A stretch of 64,000 bases of DNA from Geovibrio thiophilus (GCF_004087915.1 NZ_CP035108.1:1178001-1242000); one strand, 5' to 3'; counted from the stretch's first letter, positions 1 to 8,756 are shown. The notes: generated by a model not told the origin, from the letters alone. A program made the numbers and translations.

Positions 1-1
1 C

Positions 2-583
2 ATACAGAAATCTGTTTACGAGCAGCGCCCGTTCCGTATAATCGGTCAGGCTTTCGACTCACTTATAATCTGCGAGATGAACGGCAGCGTGTTTTTTGTG
101 GATCAGCATGTGGCGCACGAGCGTGTGCTGTATGAGAAATTCCTCAATGAAAAGAACGTGAACATCCCGTCCATAGTGCTGTTTGAGCCCATGGTTATAG
201 AGGCGGACACGGAAGAGATAAAAGCGGCGGAAGAGAACGCCGAGGATCTAGCCGCATTCGGCTTCGGGCTTGAAACGTTCGGCACGGACAGCATAAAAAT
301 TGTCCGTGTTCCGGCGGATATTCTCAAGCGTAACATAGAGAAAGAGATAAGGGAGATGCTCTCCGAGATGGTTGAATGCTCCAAGGGCAGGCAGGAGGAT
401 TCGAGGATTCTCACCATGTCGTGCAAATGTGCCGTGAAAGCGGGCGACAAGCTTACATTCCCCGAAATGGACAGGATAATGGCTGACCTGCTGCAAACCT
501 CCAATCCGCACACATGCCCTCACGGCAGACCCATAACCTATTCTATTGACAAAGAAACCCTGTTCAGGAAATTTAACAGATGA
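2..583 (+). CDS. mutL: DNA mismatch repair protein MutL, C-terminal part (5' end outside window)
   Basis: The open frame runs in from the left edge, so only about the last 193 residues are present. They form the MutL C-terminal dimerisation and endonuclease domain. The metal-binding motif DQHVAHERVLYE fits the DQHA(X)2E(X)4E signature of MutL proteins that nick DNA, with Val in place of Ala. SCKCAVKAG and CPHGRP near the end match the two further conserved motifs of endonucleolytic MutL. An active latent endonuclease is therefore expected, unlike E. coli MutL. The stop codon overlaps the miaA start by four bases (ATGA), so the two genes are translationally coupled, as mutL-miaA pairs often are. 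Confidence 0.93.
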   Translation: MQKSVYEQRPFRIIGQAFDSLIICEMNGSVFFVDQHVAHERVLYEKFLNEKNVNIPSIVLFEPMVIEADTEEIKAAEENAEDLAAFGFGLETFGTDSIKIVRVPADILKRNIEKEIREMLSEMVECSKGRQEDSRILTMSCKCAVKAGDKLTFPEMDRIMADLLQTSNPHTCPHGRPITYSIDKETLFRKFNR

Positions 584-1494
584 TTGTTCCCATAATAACG
601 GGAGCCACAGGAACCGGAAAAACTGCTCTCGCCATTGAGCTTGCACTGCGTCACAACGCGGAAATAATCAGCGCCGATGCCTATCAGGTATACCGGGGCA
701 TGGATATAGGCACAGCCAAGCCATCCAAGGAAGAACTGGCTGTTGTAAGGCATCATCTCATAGATGTTCTTGACCCTGATCAGACCTACTCCGCGGGAGA
801 TTTCTTTGAGCATGCGGAGAAAATTGCCGCTGATATAATCTCAAGGGGCAAGCTGCCCATAATCGCCGGCGGAACAGGGCTTTATGCAGAGACACTGATA
901 AAAGGAATTTTTAACGCTCCGGAGCGTGATGATAATTTCAGAACCGCTCTGGAGGAGGATGGGGGGAAACACGGATTCGCCCTTTTGCACGAGAGGCTTA
1001 AATCAATTGATCCTGAATTTGCCGCATCCATTCCGCCTTCCGATAAGGCAAGGATAATCCGCGGGCTTGAGATAAACCGGCTCTGTAAAATGAATGTACG
1101 TGAGGCGCAGAAGGCTTTTCACGTTAACCCCAAGCATAAATATTCCGTCTTTCTTATTACTGATGAAAGGGAACGCATGTATGCCCGTATAAATGAACGG
1201 GTTGTAAGGATGTATGAAGCGGGCTGGACAGGCGAGGTTGAAGATCTGCTTCTTAAGGGGTACAATGAAAATATGCAGTCCTTCAAGGCAATAGGCTACA
1301 GAGAGACTGCGGCGCTGGTAAAAGGCGAGGCGGATTTTGAGTCCGTTGTGTCTGCGGTTCAGCAGAAGACCCGCAATTTTGCCAAGCGTCAGGTTACATG
1401 GTTCGGGCATATGGACGGACTGACGGAACTCCGTGCCGGAGATGAGGAAAACGCGTCAAGGCTTTCCGCCTTCATACGTGATTATTGGGCTTGA
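580..1494 (+). CDS. miaA: tRNA dimethylallyltransferase MiaA
   Basis: Transfers a dimethylallyl group to N6 of A37 in tRNAs reading UNN codons. The 304-residue length is normal. The P-loop GATGTGKT lies at residues 8-15, followed by the family segment QVYRGMDIGTAKP that contacts tRNA and substrate. The usual DS before this segment reads DA here. The gene starts inside the mutL stop codon and is followed 60 bp later by hfq, the classical mutL-miaA-hfq order. The start is fixed by the ATGA overlap and by the P-loop lying close to the N-terminus. Confidence 0.96.
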   Translation: MIVPIITGATGTGKTALAIELALRHNAEIISADAYQVYRGMDIGTAKPSKEELAVVRHHLIDVLDPDQTYSAGDFFEHAEKIAADIISRGKLPIIAGGTGLYAETLIKGIFNAPERDDNFRTALEEDGGKHGFALLHERLKSIDPEFAASIPPSDKARIIRGLEINRLCKMNVREAQKAFHVNPKHKYSVFLITDERERMYARINERVVRMYEAGWTGEVEDLLLKGYNENMQSFKAIGYRETAALVKGEADFESVVSAVQQKTRNFAKRQVTWFGHMDGLTELRAGDEENASRLSAFIRDYWA

Positions 1495-1519
1495 AAAAAA
1501 ATTAACTGCGACTTATACT
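1491..1519 (+). promoter_or_regulatory. Predicted sigma-70 promoter for hfq operon
   Basis: TTGAAA (1491-1496) and TATACT (1514-1519) are separated by exactly 17 bp. The -35 box overlaps the last codons of miaA. It would start transcription near 1526, about 29 bases before the hfq start, giving hfq its own promoter besides read-through from mutL-miaA. Prediction from sequence only. Confidence 0.6.
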
Positions 1520-1554
1520 TGTGAATTAACGTTATTATTACTCCCGGGGGTATT

Positions 1555-1779
1555 ATGAGCAAAAAAGTCAATATTCAGGATGTCTTTCTTAACCATATAA
1601 GGAAAAGACGCATCGCTGTGACTATTTATTTGGTTAACGGAGTCAAGATCGAAGGACTTATAAAAGGGTTTGACAACTTTGTGATCATTTTGAAGGACGA
1701 TTCTCAGAAAATGATATACAAACACGCAGTTTCCACCATCGAACCCTCTGAGGAAATCGACGAAATAGAAATGGCCTGA
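1555..1779 (+). CDS. hfq: RNA chaperone Hfq
   Basis: A 74-residue Sm-like protein that forms a hexameric ring and pairs small RNAs with mRNAs. The Sm1 region has the family pattern [17 protein letters not shown], and the Sm2 signature [10 protein letters not shown] lies near the end, as in canonical Hfq (YKHAISTI). The C-terminal tail is short and acidic. A GGGGG ribosome site precedes the ATG by 4 bases. The stop codon overlaps the ATG of the next gene by one base. Having Hfq means trans-acting small RNAs are likely in this organism, which bears on the structured repeats elsewhere in the window. Confidence 0.97.
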   Translation: MSKKVNIQDVFLNHIRKRRIAVTIYLVNGVKIEGLIKGFDNFVIILKDDSQKMIYKHAVSTIEPSEEIDEIEMA

Positions 1780-2324
1780 TGGTTTTCGGCGGCGGTTTCA
1801 GAGAACCTTTAAAGGTTGCTTACTTCAATGCGGTTCTGTATAACAGGGAACATTTTCCCGAGCCTGATACCGCCATCGTCAGCATCTTCGGGCAGCCCTT
1901 ATTTAAGTCTCCGGAGTTTGATTTCAGCCATACGGAATACTACACTCCCGAAATGGACAGACCTCAGTCCAAATATTTTGCGGGGTACGGGCTTATAGAT
2001 TCGCCTGAAAGACTGGCGGAGTTCAAGATTAAGGCTGTGGAGCTTGAGAACAGCCTTATGAAGGACGGAAGAAGGTTTATAAACGTAGATCCCGGTTATG
2101 TGGCGCTTGAAAAAGTTGTCGCCGCCAGCACAAAGAACTTTACCCACAGAATATACATAGGCGGACGCATATACGCCGACCTTCAGCTTCAGAGAAGGAA
2201 AAACGCCTACCAGCCTCTGCCGTGGACATTTCAGGACTATACTTTTCCGCAGGCGCTGGAGCTTTTTGAAAAAGTGAGAAACTACCTGATCGCGGAGACT
2301 TCCGCGGCGGGTTTATCTGAATAA
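1779..2324 (+). CDS. DUF4416 family protein
   Basis: A 181-residue protein matching the DUF4416 family by its fingerprint: FDFSHTEYYTPEM near residues 47-59, NVDPGYVALEKVVAASTKNF near the middle, HRIYIGGRIYADLQL, and a C-terminal WTFQDYTF. The function of the family is not established. Conserved Asp, His and Tyr residues suggest an enzyme or nucleotide-binding protein, but this is inference. No signal peptide or membrane segment is seen, so it should be cytosolic. It overlaps hfq by one base and is 13 bp ahead of the next gene, so it belongs to the hfq-greA transcription unit. Confidence 0.8.
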   Translation: MVFGGGFREPLKVAYFNAVLYNREHFPEPDTAIVSIFGQPLFKSPEFDFSHTEYYTPEMDRPQSKYFAGYGLIDSPERLAEFKIKAVELENSLMKDGRRFINVDPGYVALEKVVAASTKNFTHRIYIGGRIYADLQLQRRKNAYQPLPWTFQDYTFPQALELFEKVRNYLIAETSAAGLSE

Positions 2325-2337
2325 AGCAGAGGGCGGT

Positions 2338-3246
2338 ATGGACTTTTCCACTTCTTCGTTTCTTAACCTTGAAACGGATGACGGCGCCGCTTCGGAAATT
2401 TTCTCGGAAAACTGTGTGCCCGCAGGGGATGAACCTCTGTGGGTTAAATGCGTTTTGGAGAAGAGAAGAAGTCTGGCAAAGCCTCTTTACGAATGGCTGC
2501 GGGGCAGGACTGACCTTTACGGAGCGTTGTGCACGGAGCCTTCTCTGAGCGGGGAGCTGTTTATATTTCTCTGCCGGATGATGAAAAATTCGCCTGAATT
2601 TTTTAATGCCGCCGCGGCAAACAAAGGACTCAGAACGGATATTTTCTCCGCTTTTGCCCAGTCCGCCGAGGAAGAGATACTGGAAAAGCTTGCCGATGCC
2701 GATATTCTGGTGGATGAGCCTTCTCTCGCTGTCATACTGCTGAAAAATCCGTTTATCAGCGACAAAACAGCATCAAGGGTCACTGGAATAACAGGCTGGC
2801 AGCCTGATTTTGAGGAAAAAAAAGAGCTTGAGGAAAACCTTTACGGGCAGATTCAGAAAATGAGCATCGCCCAGAAGATAAAGCTTGCCTCCAAGGGGAA
2901 CAAGCAGGCACGGGGACTTCTTGTCCGCAGTCCGAACAAACAGATTTCCGGCGCTGTTATGCGGAACCCCCGCATGACGGAGGAAGAGGTTGAGTTCCTT
3001 ATGAAAAGCAAAAGCACGTCGGAGCATATTTTCCGTGAAGTTGCCTTGAACAAGGAATGGATGAAAAGCTATAATATCATCAGCGCCATGGCAGTAAACC
3101 CCAAAACCCCGCTGGACATAACAATGGGGCTGGTGGGCAGGCTGATGAGTCAGGATGTGGAGCGCATTGCCAAATCAAAGGAAGTGCCCGCCACATTGAG
3201 ACAGGCCGCGGCGAGAATTGTGGAGCAGAAGGCGAAAAAACCATGA
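2338..3246 (+). CDS. Conserved hypothetical protein with HEAT-like helical repeats
   Basis: 302 residues, no signal peptide or membrane segment. The second half shows short helical units with repeated Asn-Pro turns (ARGLLVRSPNKQISGAVMRN, then VNPKTPLDITMGLVGRL), resembling HEAT-like repeat proteins often found in delta-proteobacteria and relatives. I recognise the type but no characterised function. It is acidic at the N-terminus and basic at the C-terminus. A GAGGGCGG ribosome site precedes the ATG. The stop overlaps the ftsB-like gene by four bases, so a tie to division or envelope work is possible but unproven. Confidence 0.7.
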   Translation: MDFSTSSFLNLETDDGAASEIFSENCVPAGDEPLWVKCVLEKRRSLAKPLYEWLRGRTDLYGALCTEPSLSGELFIFLCRMMKNSPEFFNAAAANKGLRTDIFSAFAQSAEEEILEKLADADILVDEPSLAVILLKNPFISDKTASRVTGITGWQPDFEEKKELEENLYGQIQKMSIAQKIKLASKGNKQARGLLVRSPNKQISGAVMRNPRMTEEEVEFLMKSKSTSEHIFREVALNKEWMKSYNIISAMAVNPKTPLDITMGLVGRLMSQDVERIAKSKEVPATLRQAAARIVEQKAKKP

Positions 3247-3545
3247 AAGCAGGATTAATTTACTTTGCGCTCATAGCGGGACTTGTGCTTTACCTTTTTT
3301 TCGGTCACAACGGCGTGCTGAAATACAGGGAGCTCGTGGGGCTGAAAAATACTTATGAATCTCAGATAATGGAGATGGACTCCAAAATAAGGAGCCTTCA
3401 GAAAGAACTTGAGTTAATAAAAAAAGATAAGGAATATCTGGAGCTTCTCATAAGGAAAGAGCTGAATATGCGCTCGCCGGATGAGGACATCTATATAATG
3501 GGAAATGAAACAGTTCACAGTAACGGAGATAACCGAAGCAATTAA
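3243..3545 (+). CDS. Septum formation initiator, FtsB/DivIC family
   Basis: 100 residues: a single N-terminal membrane helix (about residues 4-22) followed by a coiled coil (about 30-72) ending in LIRKELNMRSPDEDIYIMG. This is the FtsB/DivIC layout, where the anchor precedes a periplasmic coiled coil and a short region resembling the 'EEIARKELGMVKPGE' type ending. Such proteins bridge FtsL and FtsQ in the divisome. Its last 41 bases overlap the start of xseA in another frame, an unusually long overlap. Confidence 0.85.
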   Translation: MKAGLIYFALIAGLVLYLFFGHNGVLKYRELVGLKNTYESQIMEMDSKIRSLQKELELIKKDKEYLELLIRKELNMRSPDEDIYIMGNETVHSNGDNRSN

Positions 3546-4920
3546 GAACCTGCTGGAAGGCACGTTCAGGGATACAGTCACCGTCAGAGGGGAGATAACC
3601 GGATTTTCCGTTTCTCCCAGAGGGCATGTCTACTTCTCTCTGAAGGATGAGAAGGCGAAGATAAGGGTTGCGATGTTTAAAAGCGCCTCAGTTTCTTCCC
3701 GCTCATACACGCCCAAAAACGGGGACTCAGTTGAAGTCACGGGCGAGCTTAAGCTCTACGAATCTGACGGTGCCTACCAGATAATAGCCCGCAAGATTGA
3801 GTATGATTCTGTGGGGCTGTTCTGGCAGAAATTTGAAGAGACAAAACGCAGGCTTGAGTCTGAGGGGCTTTTTGACGAAGCACGCAAGAAAAGCATCCCC
3901 GAACTCCCTGAGCGCATAGCCCTCATAACCTCTCCCACGGGGGCGGCTGTAACGGATTTTATAACCACCGCCGAAAAGACCGGCGGCAGGTTTGTGATAG
4001 ACATATGGGCTGTGCCGGTGCAGGGCAAGGAAGCGGCTCTGCCGATTATAAAGGCGCTGAACACCGCAGGCAGCCTCACAAAGGTTTACGACGCTGTCGT
4101 ACTTATGCGCGGCGGCGGCTCACTGGAAGACTTGGCGGTTTTCAGCGAGGAGAACGTGGCAAGAGCCGTTGCGGCGACTGAGGTTCCCTGTATTTCCGCT
4201 GTCGGGCACGAGAGGGACTTCTCCATATGCGATTTCACGGCGGATTTGAGGGTGGCAACACCGACAGCCGCAGCTGTGAAGCTTTCCGAGAGTTACGCTG
4301 TCAGGGAAAAAGAGCTTGCCGTGTATCAGGACAGGCTCGCTTCGTTCATGGAAAACAGGGTGAACCGCCTGAACCAGCGTATGGATTTTCTCGGACGGAG
4401 GCTGGGCGCTTCGTCCCCTGCGGCTAAGATAGCTTCCCTTAAAAACATGCTCGGTGCAAGAGAGCAAAGGGCAGCCTCAAAAATGAGGGAAAAGCTTTTC
4501 AGCGTTTCCAGAAAGCTGGATACGTGCGGCACGGTTATCAGAAAGCACCATCCGGGAATACGTATAGAAAGAATGAGAAACAGAACGGACAGCGCAGTAA
4601 GGCTGCTTAAAACCTTCTCGCTGGACTCTCTTAAGGAAAATAAACAGAAACTGGAGCTTCTCAGCGCGAGGCTCGGCGGGGTTAGCCCCGAAAAGGCTCT
4701 GGAAAGAGGCTATGCGCTGGTAAGTGCAAAGAACAGGTTGGTCAGGAAGGCAAAAGACGTCCATCTAGAAGATGAACTTGAAATTAGATTCAATGACGGC
4801 TATATTAACACCTTCGTCACCGGCAGGAAACTTTCGGAGGATGGCAATGGAAAGAATTCCGATAACAAGAGAAGGGTTTCAAAAGATCAAAAAGGAACTG
4901 GAGAGACTCAAAACGGTTGA
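3505..4920 (+). CDS. xseA: Exodeoxyribonuclease VII large subunit
   Basis: 471 residues. The N-terminal OB-fold begins TVTEITEAIKNLLEG and contains the typical VRGEITGF and GHVYFSLKD motifs. The catalytic domain carries RGGGSLEDLAVFSEE and GHERDFSICDFTADLRV, and a coiled-coil region follows. It degrades single-stranded DNA with XseB. The start at 3505 lies within the ftsB-like gene, but the conserved N-terminus requires it. The last 25 residues run through the first 74 bases of greA in a different frame, giving a polar tail absent from typical XseA. No xseB is visible nearby. Confidence 0.94.
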   Translation: MKQFTVTEITEAIKNLLEGTFRDTVTVRGEITGFSVSPRGHVYFSLKDEKAKIRVAMFKSASVSSRSYTPKNGDSVEVTGELKLYESDGAYQIIARKIEYDSVGLFWQKFEETKRRLESEGLFDEARKKSIPELPERIALITSPTGAAVTDFITTAEKTGGRFVIDIWAVPVQGKEAALPIIKALNTAGSLTKVYDAVVLMRGGGSLEDLAVFSEENVARAVAATEVPCISAVGHERDFSICDFTADLRVATPTAAAVKLSESYAVREKELAVYQDRLASFMENRVNRLNQRMDFLGRRLGASSPAAKIASLKNMLGAREQRAASKMREKLFSVSRKLDTCGTVIRKHHPGIRIERMRNRTDSAVRLLKTFSLDSLKENKQKLELLSARLGGVSPEKALERGYALVSAKNRLVRKAKDVHLEDELEIRFNDGYINTFVTGRKLSEDGNGKNSDNKRRVSKDQKGTGETQNG

Positions 4921-5320
4921 AAGAAAAGAAGCGGTGGAAGCTATCGCTGAGGCGAGAAGCCACGGCGACTTAAGCGAAAACGCCGAATACGATGCCGCCA
5001 AGGAAAGGCAGGGGATGATAGAAGCGCGTATTGCCGAGCTGGAAAGCAAAGTCGGCAGGTTTGACGTTATCGATATATCCGCCCTCACTTCCGAGAAGGT
5101 CATCTTCGGTGCCACGGTGACAGTGGAAAACATTGACACGGAAGAGAGAAAAACCTACAAAATCGTTGGTCCGGATGAGGCTGACATCAGTAGCGGCACA
5201 ATCTCGATCCTCTCACCTCTCGCGAGAGCTCTCGTTAACAAAAAGGTCGAAGACGAGACCATTGTTCAGGCTCCCGGCGGTGAGATAGAATACAAAATTA
5301 TTGAAGTATCCTTTAAGTAA
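4847..5320 (+). CDS. greA: Transcription elongation factor GreA
   Basis: 157 residues, the usual GreA length. It has an N-terminal coiled coil with SHGDLSENAEYDAAKERQ, whose acidic tip is inserted into the RNA polymerase secondary channel to trigger transcript cleavage, then a C-terminal FKBP-like domain ending GEIEYKIIEV. In-frame ATGs exist at 4772, 4841 and 4847. I chose 4847 because GGAGG at 4836-4840 is six bases upstream and the protein then starts like other GreA (MERIPIT). The gene starts inside xseA and ends at a strong terminator. Confidence 0.95.
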   Translation: MERIPITREGFQKIKKELERLKTVERKEAVEAIAEARSHGDLSENAEYDAAKERQGMIEARIAELESKVGRFDVIDISALTSEKVIFGATVTVENIDTEERKTYKIVGPDEADISSGTISILSPLARALVNKKVEDETIVQAPGGEIEYKIIEVSFK

Positions 5321-5331
5321 GTCTTTTACAG

Positions 5332-5361
5332 GCGCCCTCTGAGTTTCAGGGGGCGCTTTTT
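5332..5361 (+). terminator. Rho-independent terminator of the hfq-greA unit
   Basis: The arms GCGCCCTCT (5332-5340) and AGGGGGCGC (5348-5356) form a 9-bp stem with one G-U pair and a seven-base loop, followed by TTTTT. It lies 11 bases after the greA stop. Confidence 0.88.
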
Positions 5362-5453
5362 GTTCCTTTTACCTGTACTTTTATATCCCTCCGAGATTAT
5401 TTTAGCTGTATAATATCTTTGTATTCAGGTTTCTTGACGCTTAGGAGGAAACT

Positions 5454-7049
5454 ATGCGCTTCGGCAGGACAGCTTTAATAATTCTCACAGTATTTTCCAC
5501 ATTCTCAGTGATAAACGCTGAAACATTTGAAGAATATATGAAATCGCAGATGGATGAATTTCAGCAGTTTAAGGACGAAAGAGACAAGGAGTTCACAGCC
5601 TTTCTGAAGGAGATGTGGATCAGGGTAGAGACGGAAGAACCGATCAAGCAGATTGATGAGCCTAAGCCGATCAAAATGCCCGTTGCGCCGCCTCACGTGG
5701 AGAAAGCGCCCGTTCCCGTTGTAAAACCCACGCCGCCGAAACCGATAGTGGTTCCCGAACCGGCTAAACCGACACCGCCCGCTCCTCCCGCGCCTGTTGT
5801 CCCTGCAAAACCTGAGCCGCCTGTTGTGAAGCCTGAACCAAAGCCTGATGCCCCCATTGCGAAGCCGGAACCTGCTCCGCAGCCGTATGTTGCGGTAGTA
5901 CCTCAGCCTGTGCCTGTACCCGTTCCGGCTCCTGTTGTGGCTGCTCCGCCGGCGATCAAGGGCAGACCCCTTGAGTTTGTCTTCTTCGGAAGCGCAATAA
6001 AGGTCGGCTATGATACGAAACTTCAGCTCGGTGCGGAAGCTCCCCTGAACGGAAAGAAGCTCGGCGAATTCTGGGAAAAGGCAGCCCTCTCCGACTATGA
6101 ACCGCTTATGAACAACCTTCTAAAATACAGAAAAGAGCTTAAAATGACCGACTGGGGATTCATACTCCTTGTCAGTGAGACAGCAGGCAAAATAGCCGCC
6201 GACAGAAACGGTAAGGTGCTGCTCACATGGTTTATTCTCAGCAAAGCAGGCTACGAAACCAGAACCGCTTACGACAAGGACAGCGTTTACCTCCTTGTTC
6301 CGGCAAGCACCAAGCTCTACGGGGTTTCATTTTTCACGCTTGATGACAAAAGATATTATGCCGTATCCGCAGACGGCTTCATCAACAACCTAGGCAGCGT
6401 CTACACCTATGAGAAAAGCTATCCGAAGGCGGACAGGTCTATGGACTTCCGCATGGCGGATTACCCTGATCTCGGCAGAAAAGTTTCTGAGCGGGACCTG
6501 AGTTTCTCCTACGGCGGGCAGACCTTTAATATAAAAGTTCCCTACAATATGAATGATATAATCTATCTTAAATACCACCCGCAGACGGATGTGAACCTCT
6601 ATGCCGAGGCAGGGCTTCCCGACTGGGCAGGCAAGCCTCTGCTTACTCAGCTTGCGCCGATCATAAAAGGTAAAACCGATGAAGAGGCAGTGAACATACT
6701 CCTCAAGTTCGTGCAGACAGCGTTCAAATACGCTACGGATGATCAGCAGTTCGGCAGAGAAAAATTCCTTTTTGCCATGGAGACGATCTATTATCCATAC
6801 TCCGACTGCGAGGACAGAAGCATACTCTTTACATATCTGGTGAAAAACCTGCTTAATCTGGATGCGGTATTTTTGGATTATCCGGGGCATATAGCGGCTG
6901 CTGTCGCCTTTAAGACCAATGTGAAAGGGGATTCCGTCACTTTTGAGGGGAAACGCTACACAGTCACAGATCCGACATACATAAACGCTACAATCGGTAT
7001 GACTATGCCTCAGTTCGCTAAAAACGTGCCGAAGGTTGTGAAGTTTTAA
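5454..7049 (+). CDS. Secreted proline-rich protein with transglutaminase-like cysteine protease fold
   Basis: 531 residues. A signal peptide (about 1-22) is followed by a charged helical segment (EEYMKSQMDEFQQFKDERDK), a long Pro/Lys/Val-rich linker (about 70-165) that could span the periplasm or peptidoglycan, and a globular C-terminal half. That half carries a likely transglutaminase-like triad: Cys452 in YSDCEDRS, His479 in YPGHIAAAV and Asp506 in VTDPTY. Substrate and role are unknown. AGGAGG lies just before the ATG. It is a single gene after the greA terminator, with a candidate -10 TATAAT at 5409-5414 but no clear -35. Confidence 0.75.
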   Translation: MRFGRTALIILTVFSTFSVINAETFEEYMKSQMDEFQQFKDERDKEFTAFLKEMWIRVETEEPIKQIDEPKPIKMPVAPPHVEKAPVPVVKPTPPKPIVVPEPAKPTPPAPPAPVVPAKPEPPVVKPEPKPDAPIAKPEPAPQPYVAVVPQPVPVPVPAPVVAAPPAIKGRPLEFVFFGSAIKVGYDTKLQLGAEAPLNGKKLGEFWEKAALSDYEPLMNNLLKYRKELKMTDWGFILLVSETAGKIAADRNGKVLLTWFILSKAGYETRTAYDKDSVYLLVPASTKLYGVSFFTLDDKRYYAVSADGFINNLGSVYTYEKSYPKADRSMDFRMADYPDLGRKVSERDLSFSYGGQTFNIKVPYNMNDIIYLKYHPQTDVNLYAEAGLPDWAGKPLLTQLAPIIKGKTDEEAVNILLKFVQTAFKYATDDQQFGREKFLFAMETIYYPYSDCEDRSILFTYLVKNLLNLDAVFLDYPGHIAAAVAFKTNVKGDSVTFEGKRYTVTDPTYINATIGMTMPQFAKNVPKVVKF

Positions 7050-7080
7050 AGGGCGGTTGTGCTGACTTGTTGGCAGAGCC

Positions 7081-7308
7081 ACCCTTCGCTCCGCACGGCG
7101 CAACAACTGTCCTGACAATCCAAAATTTACCATCCTTGGAAATTTTAGATACACGCTCGCGCCTTGCAAGGCAAGGCTTCGCTTCGCACGGCGCAACAAC
7201 TGTCCTGACAATCCAAAATTTACCATCCTTGGAAATTTTGGATACACGCTCGTGCCTTGCAAGGCAAGGCTTCGCTTCGCACGGCGCAGTTCCATCCGTG
7301 GAACTGTT
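7081..7308 (-). repeat. Interspersed triple-hairpin repeat, two 93-bp tandem units (locus 1)
   Basis: Reads on the minus strand, directly after the stop codon of the esterase gene. Hairpin 0 is CAGTTCCA/TGGAACTG with loop CGGA (7287-7306). Then come the invariant linker GCCGTGCGAAGCGAAG, hairpin 1 CCTTGC/GCAAGG, the linker CGAGCGTGT, and hairpin 2 with 11-bp arms ATCCAAAATTT/AAATTTTGGAT and an AAGGAT loop. The tandem units are 7101-7193 and 7194-7286. One unit has ATCTAAAATTT, which keeps pairing through a G-U. A partial third linker lies at 7081-7100. Short open frames across it are not genes. Confidence 0.85.
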
Positions 7309-7834
7309 ATTTTAAAATTTTGATTATTCTCGGCAGCATCTGCTTTTCAAAGTTGTGGGCTTCGTGACCGCCGGTTTTGAAGGGATAGAAGTTGATTCCG
7401 TATTCATCGCAGGCATGCTGAATGCCTGCCGGTTCTATCACGTCATCATCCATGTTCATGAAAATATGCAGGTTTTGTCCGTTCTTTTTCAGCGATTCAG
7501 TGCATTTGAGGTTTATAAGTCTGTCTTCATCTATATGGTCAAGCCCGTCCCCTGTGACTTTGAGCATGCGGATGCGCCGATCCAGATAAAAAGAGGGGTT
7601 TACGACTATCCCTGTGATGTTTTTACGCACCGCCATATTCAGGGCGAAGTACCCGCCGAAGGATGAACCTACCAGAGCGTCATAGCCGTCCGCATCGCTG
7701 AGTTCGGGTGTTTGACTGTAGGGGAAAATATCTACCGTGAAATGGCGCGCGAGATGGATATATTTAAGGCTGTTTTTTGTATTCACTGATTTTTCAACCA
7801 CATGGGCTAGTCCCGGAAAATAAAGTATTCTCAT
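7307..7834 (-). CDS. Small alpha/beta-hydrolase, YqiA/UPF0227-type esterase
   Basis: 175 residues with a minimal alpha/beta-hydrolase fold. It begins MRILYFPGL, has the nucleophile elbow GSSFGG (G-x-S-x-G), and ends with GGHEAHNF, which supplies the catalytic His. The compact size and motif order match YqiA/YcfP-like esterases, whose natural substrates are poorly known. Start chosen at 7834 because AGAGGGG precedes it; an upstream in-frame ATG at 7873 lacks a ribosome site. It is divergent from xth. The repeat array of locus 1 begins immediately after its stop codon. Confidence 0.78.
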   Translation of the reverse strand: MRILYFPGLAHVVEKSVNTKNSLKYIHLARHFTVDIFPYSQTPELSDADGYDALVGSSFGGYFALNMAVRKNITGIVVNPSFYLDRRIRMLKVTGDGLDHIDEDRLINLKCTESLKKNGQNLHIFMNMDDDVIEPAGIQHACDEYGINFYPFKTGGHEAHNFEKQMLPRIIKILK

Positions 7835-7938
7835 ATCCCCTCTCTGACAATTTTTATTATAACACAAATTCAAACACCGCTCTTGATTATAATGGGCAAA
7901 ATTTAGTAAACTGAAAAGCCGAAATTAAGGAAGTGATT

Positions 7939-8745
7939 ATGAAATTAGTCTCATTCAATGTTAACAGCGTCAGGAAAAGAACAGCGCATATCGCAGCCTT
8001 TGCGGCGTCAAACGGAGCAGATATAATTGCCCTTCAGGAAACCAAGACTGAAGACGAATTTTTTCCTGCGGCAGAGTTTGCGGAGATGGGATTTCACAGC
8101 GAATATTACGGGCAGAAAACCCACTACGGCGTTGCGGTTCTCTCTAAACTGAAACCCTCCGGAACGGTAAAGGGCATACCCGCCGAGGGTGAACAGAAGC
8201 GGTTTATAATGTGCCGCTATGAAACACCGAAGGGAATACTGAGCGTTATAAACTGTTATTTTCCCCAAGGGGAGAGCAGAGACACCGAAAGAAAATTCAC
8301 CATGAAGCGTGAGTTTTACACAGGCGTGGCGGAATATATAAAATCAAACTTCAAAGAGACGGACCTTTACGCTCTTACGGGTGACTTCAATGTCGCCTAT
8401 ACCGACCTTGATGTCGGGATAGGGGCGGACAGCGTGAAGCGATGGCTCAAAGAGGGGAAATGCTGTTTTCTCCCCGAAGAGAGGGAGTGGATGAGTAAGC
8501 TGTACTCCATAGGAATGCAGGACACATACAGACTCATTCATCCTGAATCGGACGATCTTTTCTCATGGTTCGACTACAGAAGCAAGGGCTTTGAGCGTGA
8601 GCCGAAACGGGGACTGCGCATCGATACCGTTCTGGTGAGTCCCGCTCTGGCAGGGCTGACCGTCGGCGCCGGAATAGATTATGCCACAAGAGGGATGGAT
8701 TCCCCGTCAGACCACTGTCCTGTCTGGGCAGAGTTCGATCTTTAG
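7939..8745 (+). CDS. xth: Exodeoxyribonuclease III
   Basis: 268 residues. Mg-dependent AP endonuclease and 3'-5' exonuclease for base-excision repair. Visible motifs: FNVNSVRKR at the start, LQETKT with the metal-binding Glu, TGDFNVAYTDLD in the middle, and SDHCPVWAEF with the catalytic Asp-His at the end. It has the XthA/ExoA length. Start at ATG 7939 because AAGGAA lies six bases upstream; the in-frame GTG at 7933 sits within that ribosome site. It is followed 11 bp later by a transporter gene. Confidence 0.94.
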   Translation: MKLVSFNVNSVRKRTAHIAAFAASNGADIIALQETKTEDEFFPAAEFAEMGFHSEYYGQKTHYGVAVLSKLKPSGTVKGIPAEGEQKRFIMCRYETPKGILSVINCYFPQGESRDTERKFTMKREFYTGVAEYIKSNFKETDLYALTGDFNVAYTDLDVGIGADSVKRWLKEGKCCFLPEEREWMSKLYSIGMQDTYRLIHPESDDLFSWFDYRSKGFEREPKRGLRIDTVLVSPALAGLTVGAGIDYATRGMDSPSDHCPVWAEFDL

Positions 8746-8756
8746 GCGGGTTTGAT

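Noticed and set aside
6390-7295. 301-residue minus-strand frame
   Set aside because: Mostly antisense to the transglutaminase-like gene, with its end inside the locus 1 repeat.
7081-7308. CRISPR array
   Set aside because: Tandem units are adjacent and almost identical, with no unique spacers and no cas genes in the window.
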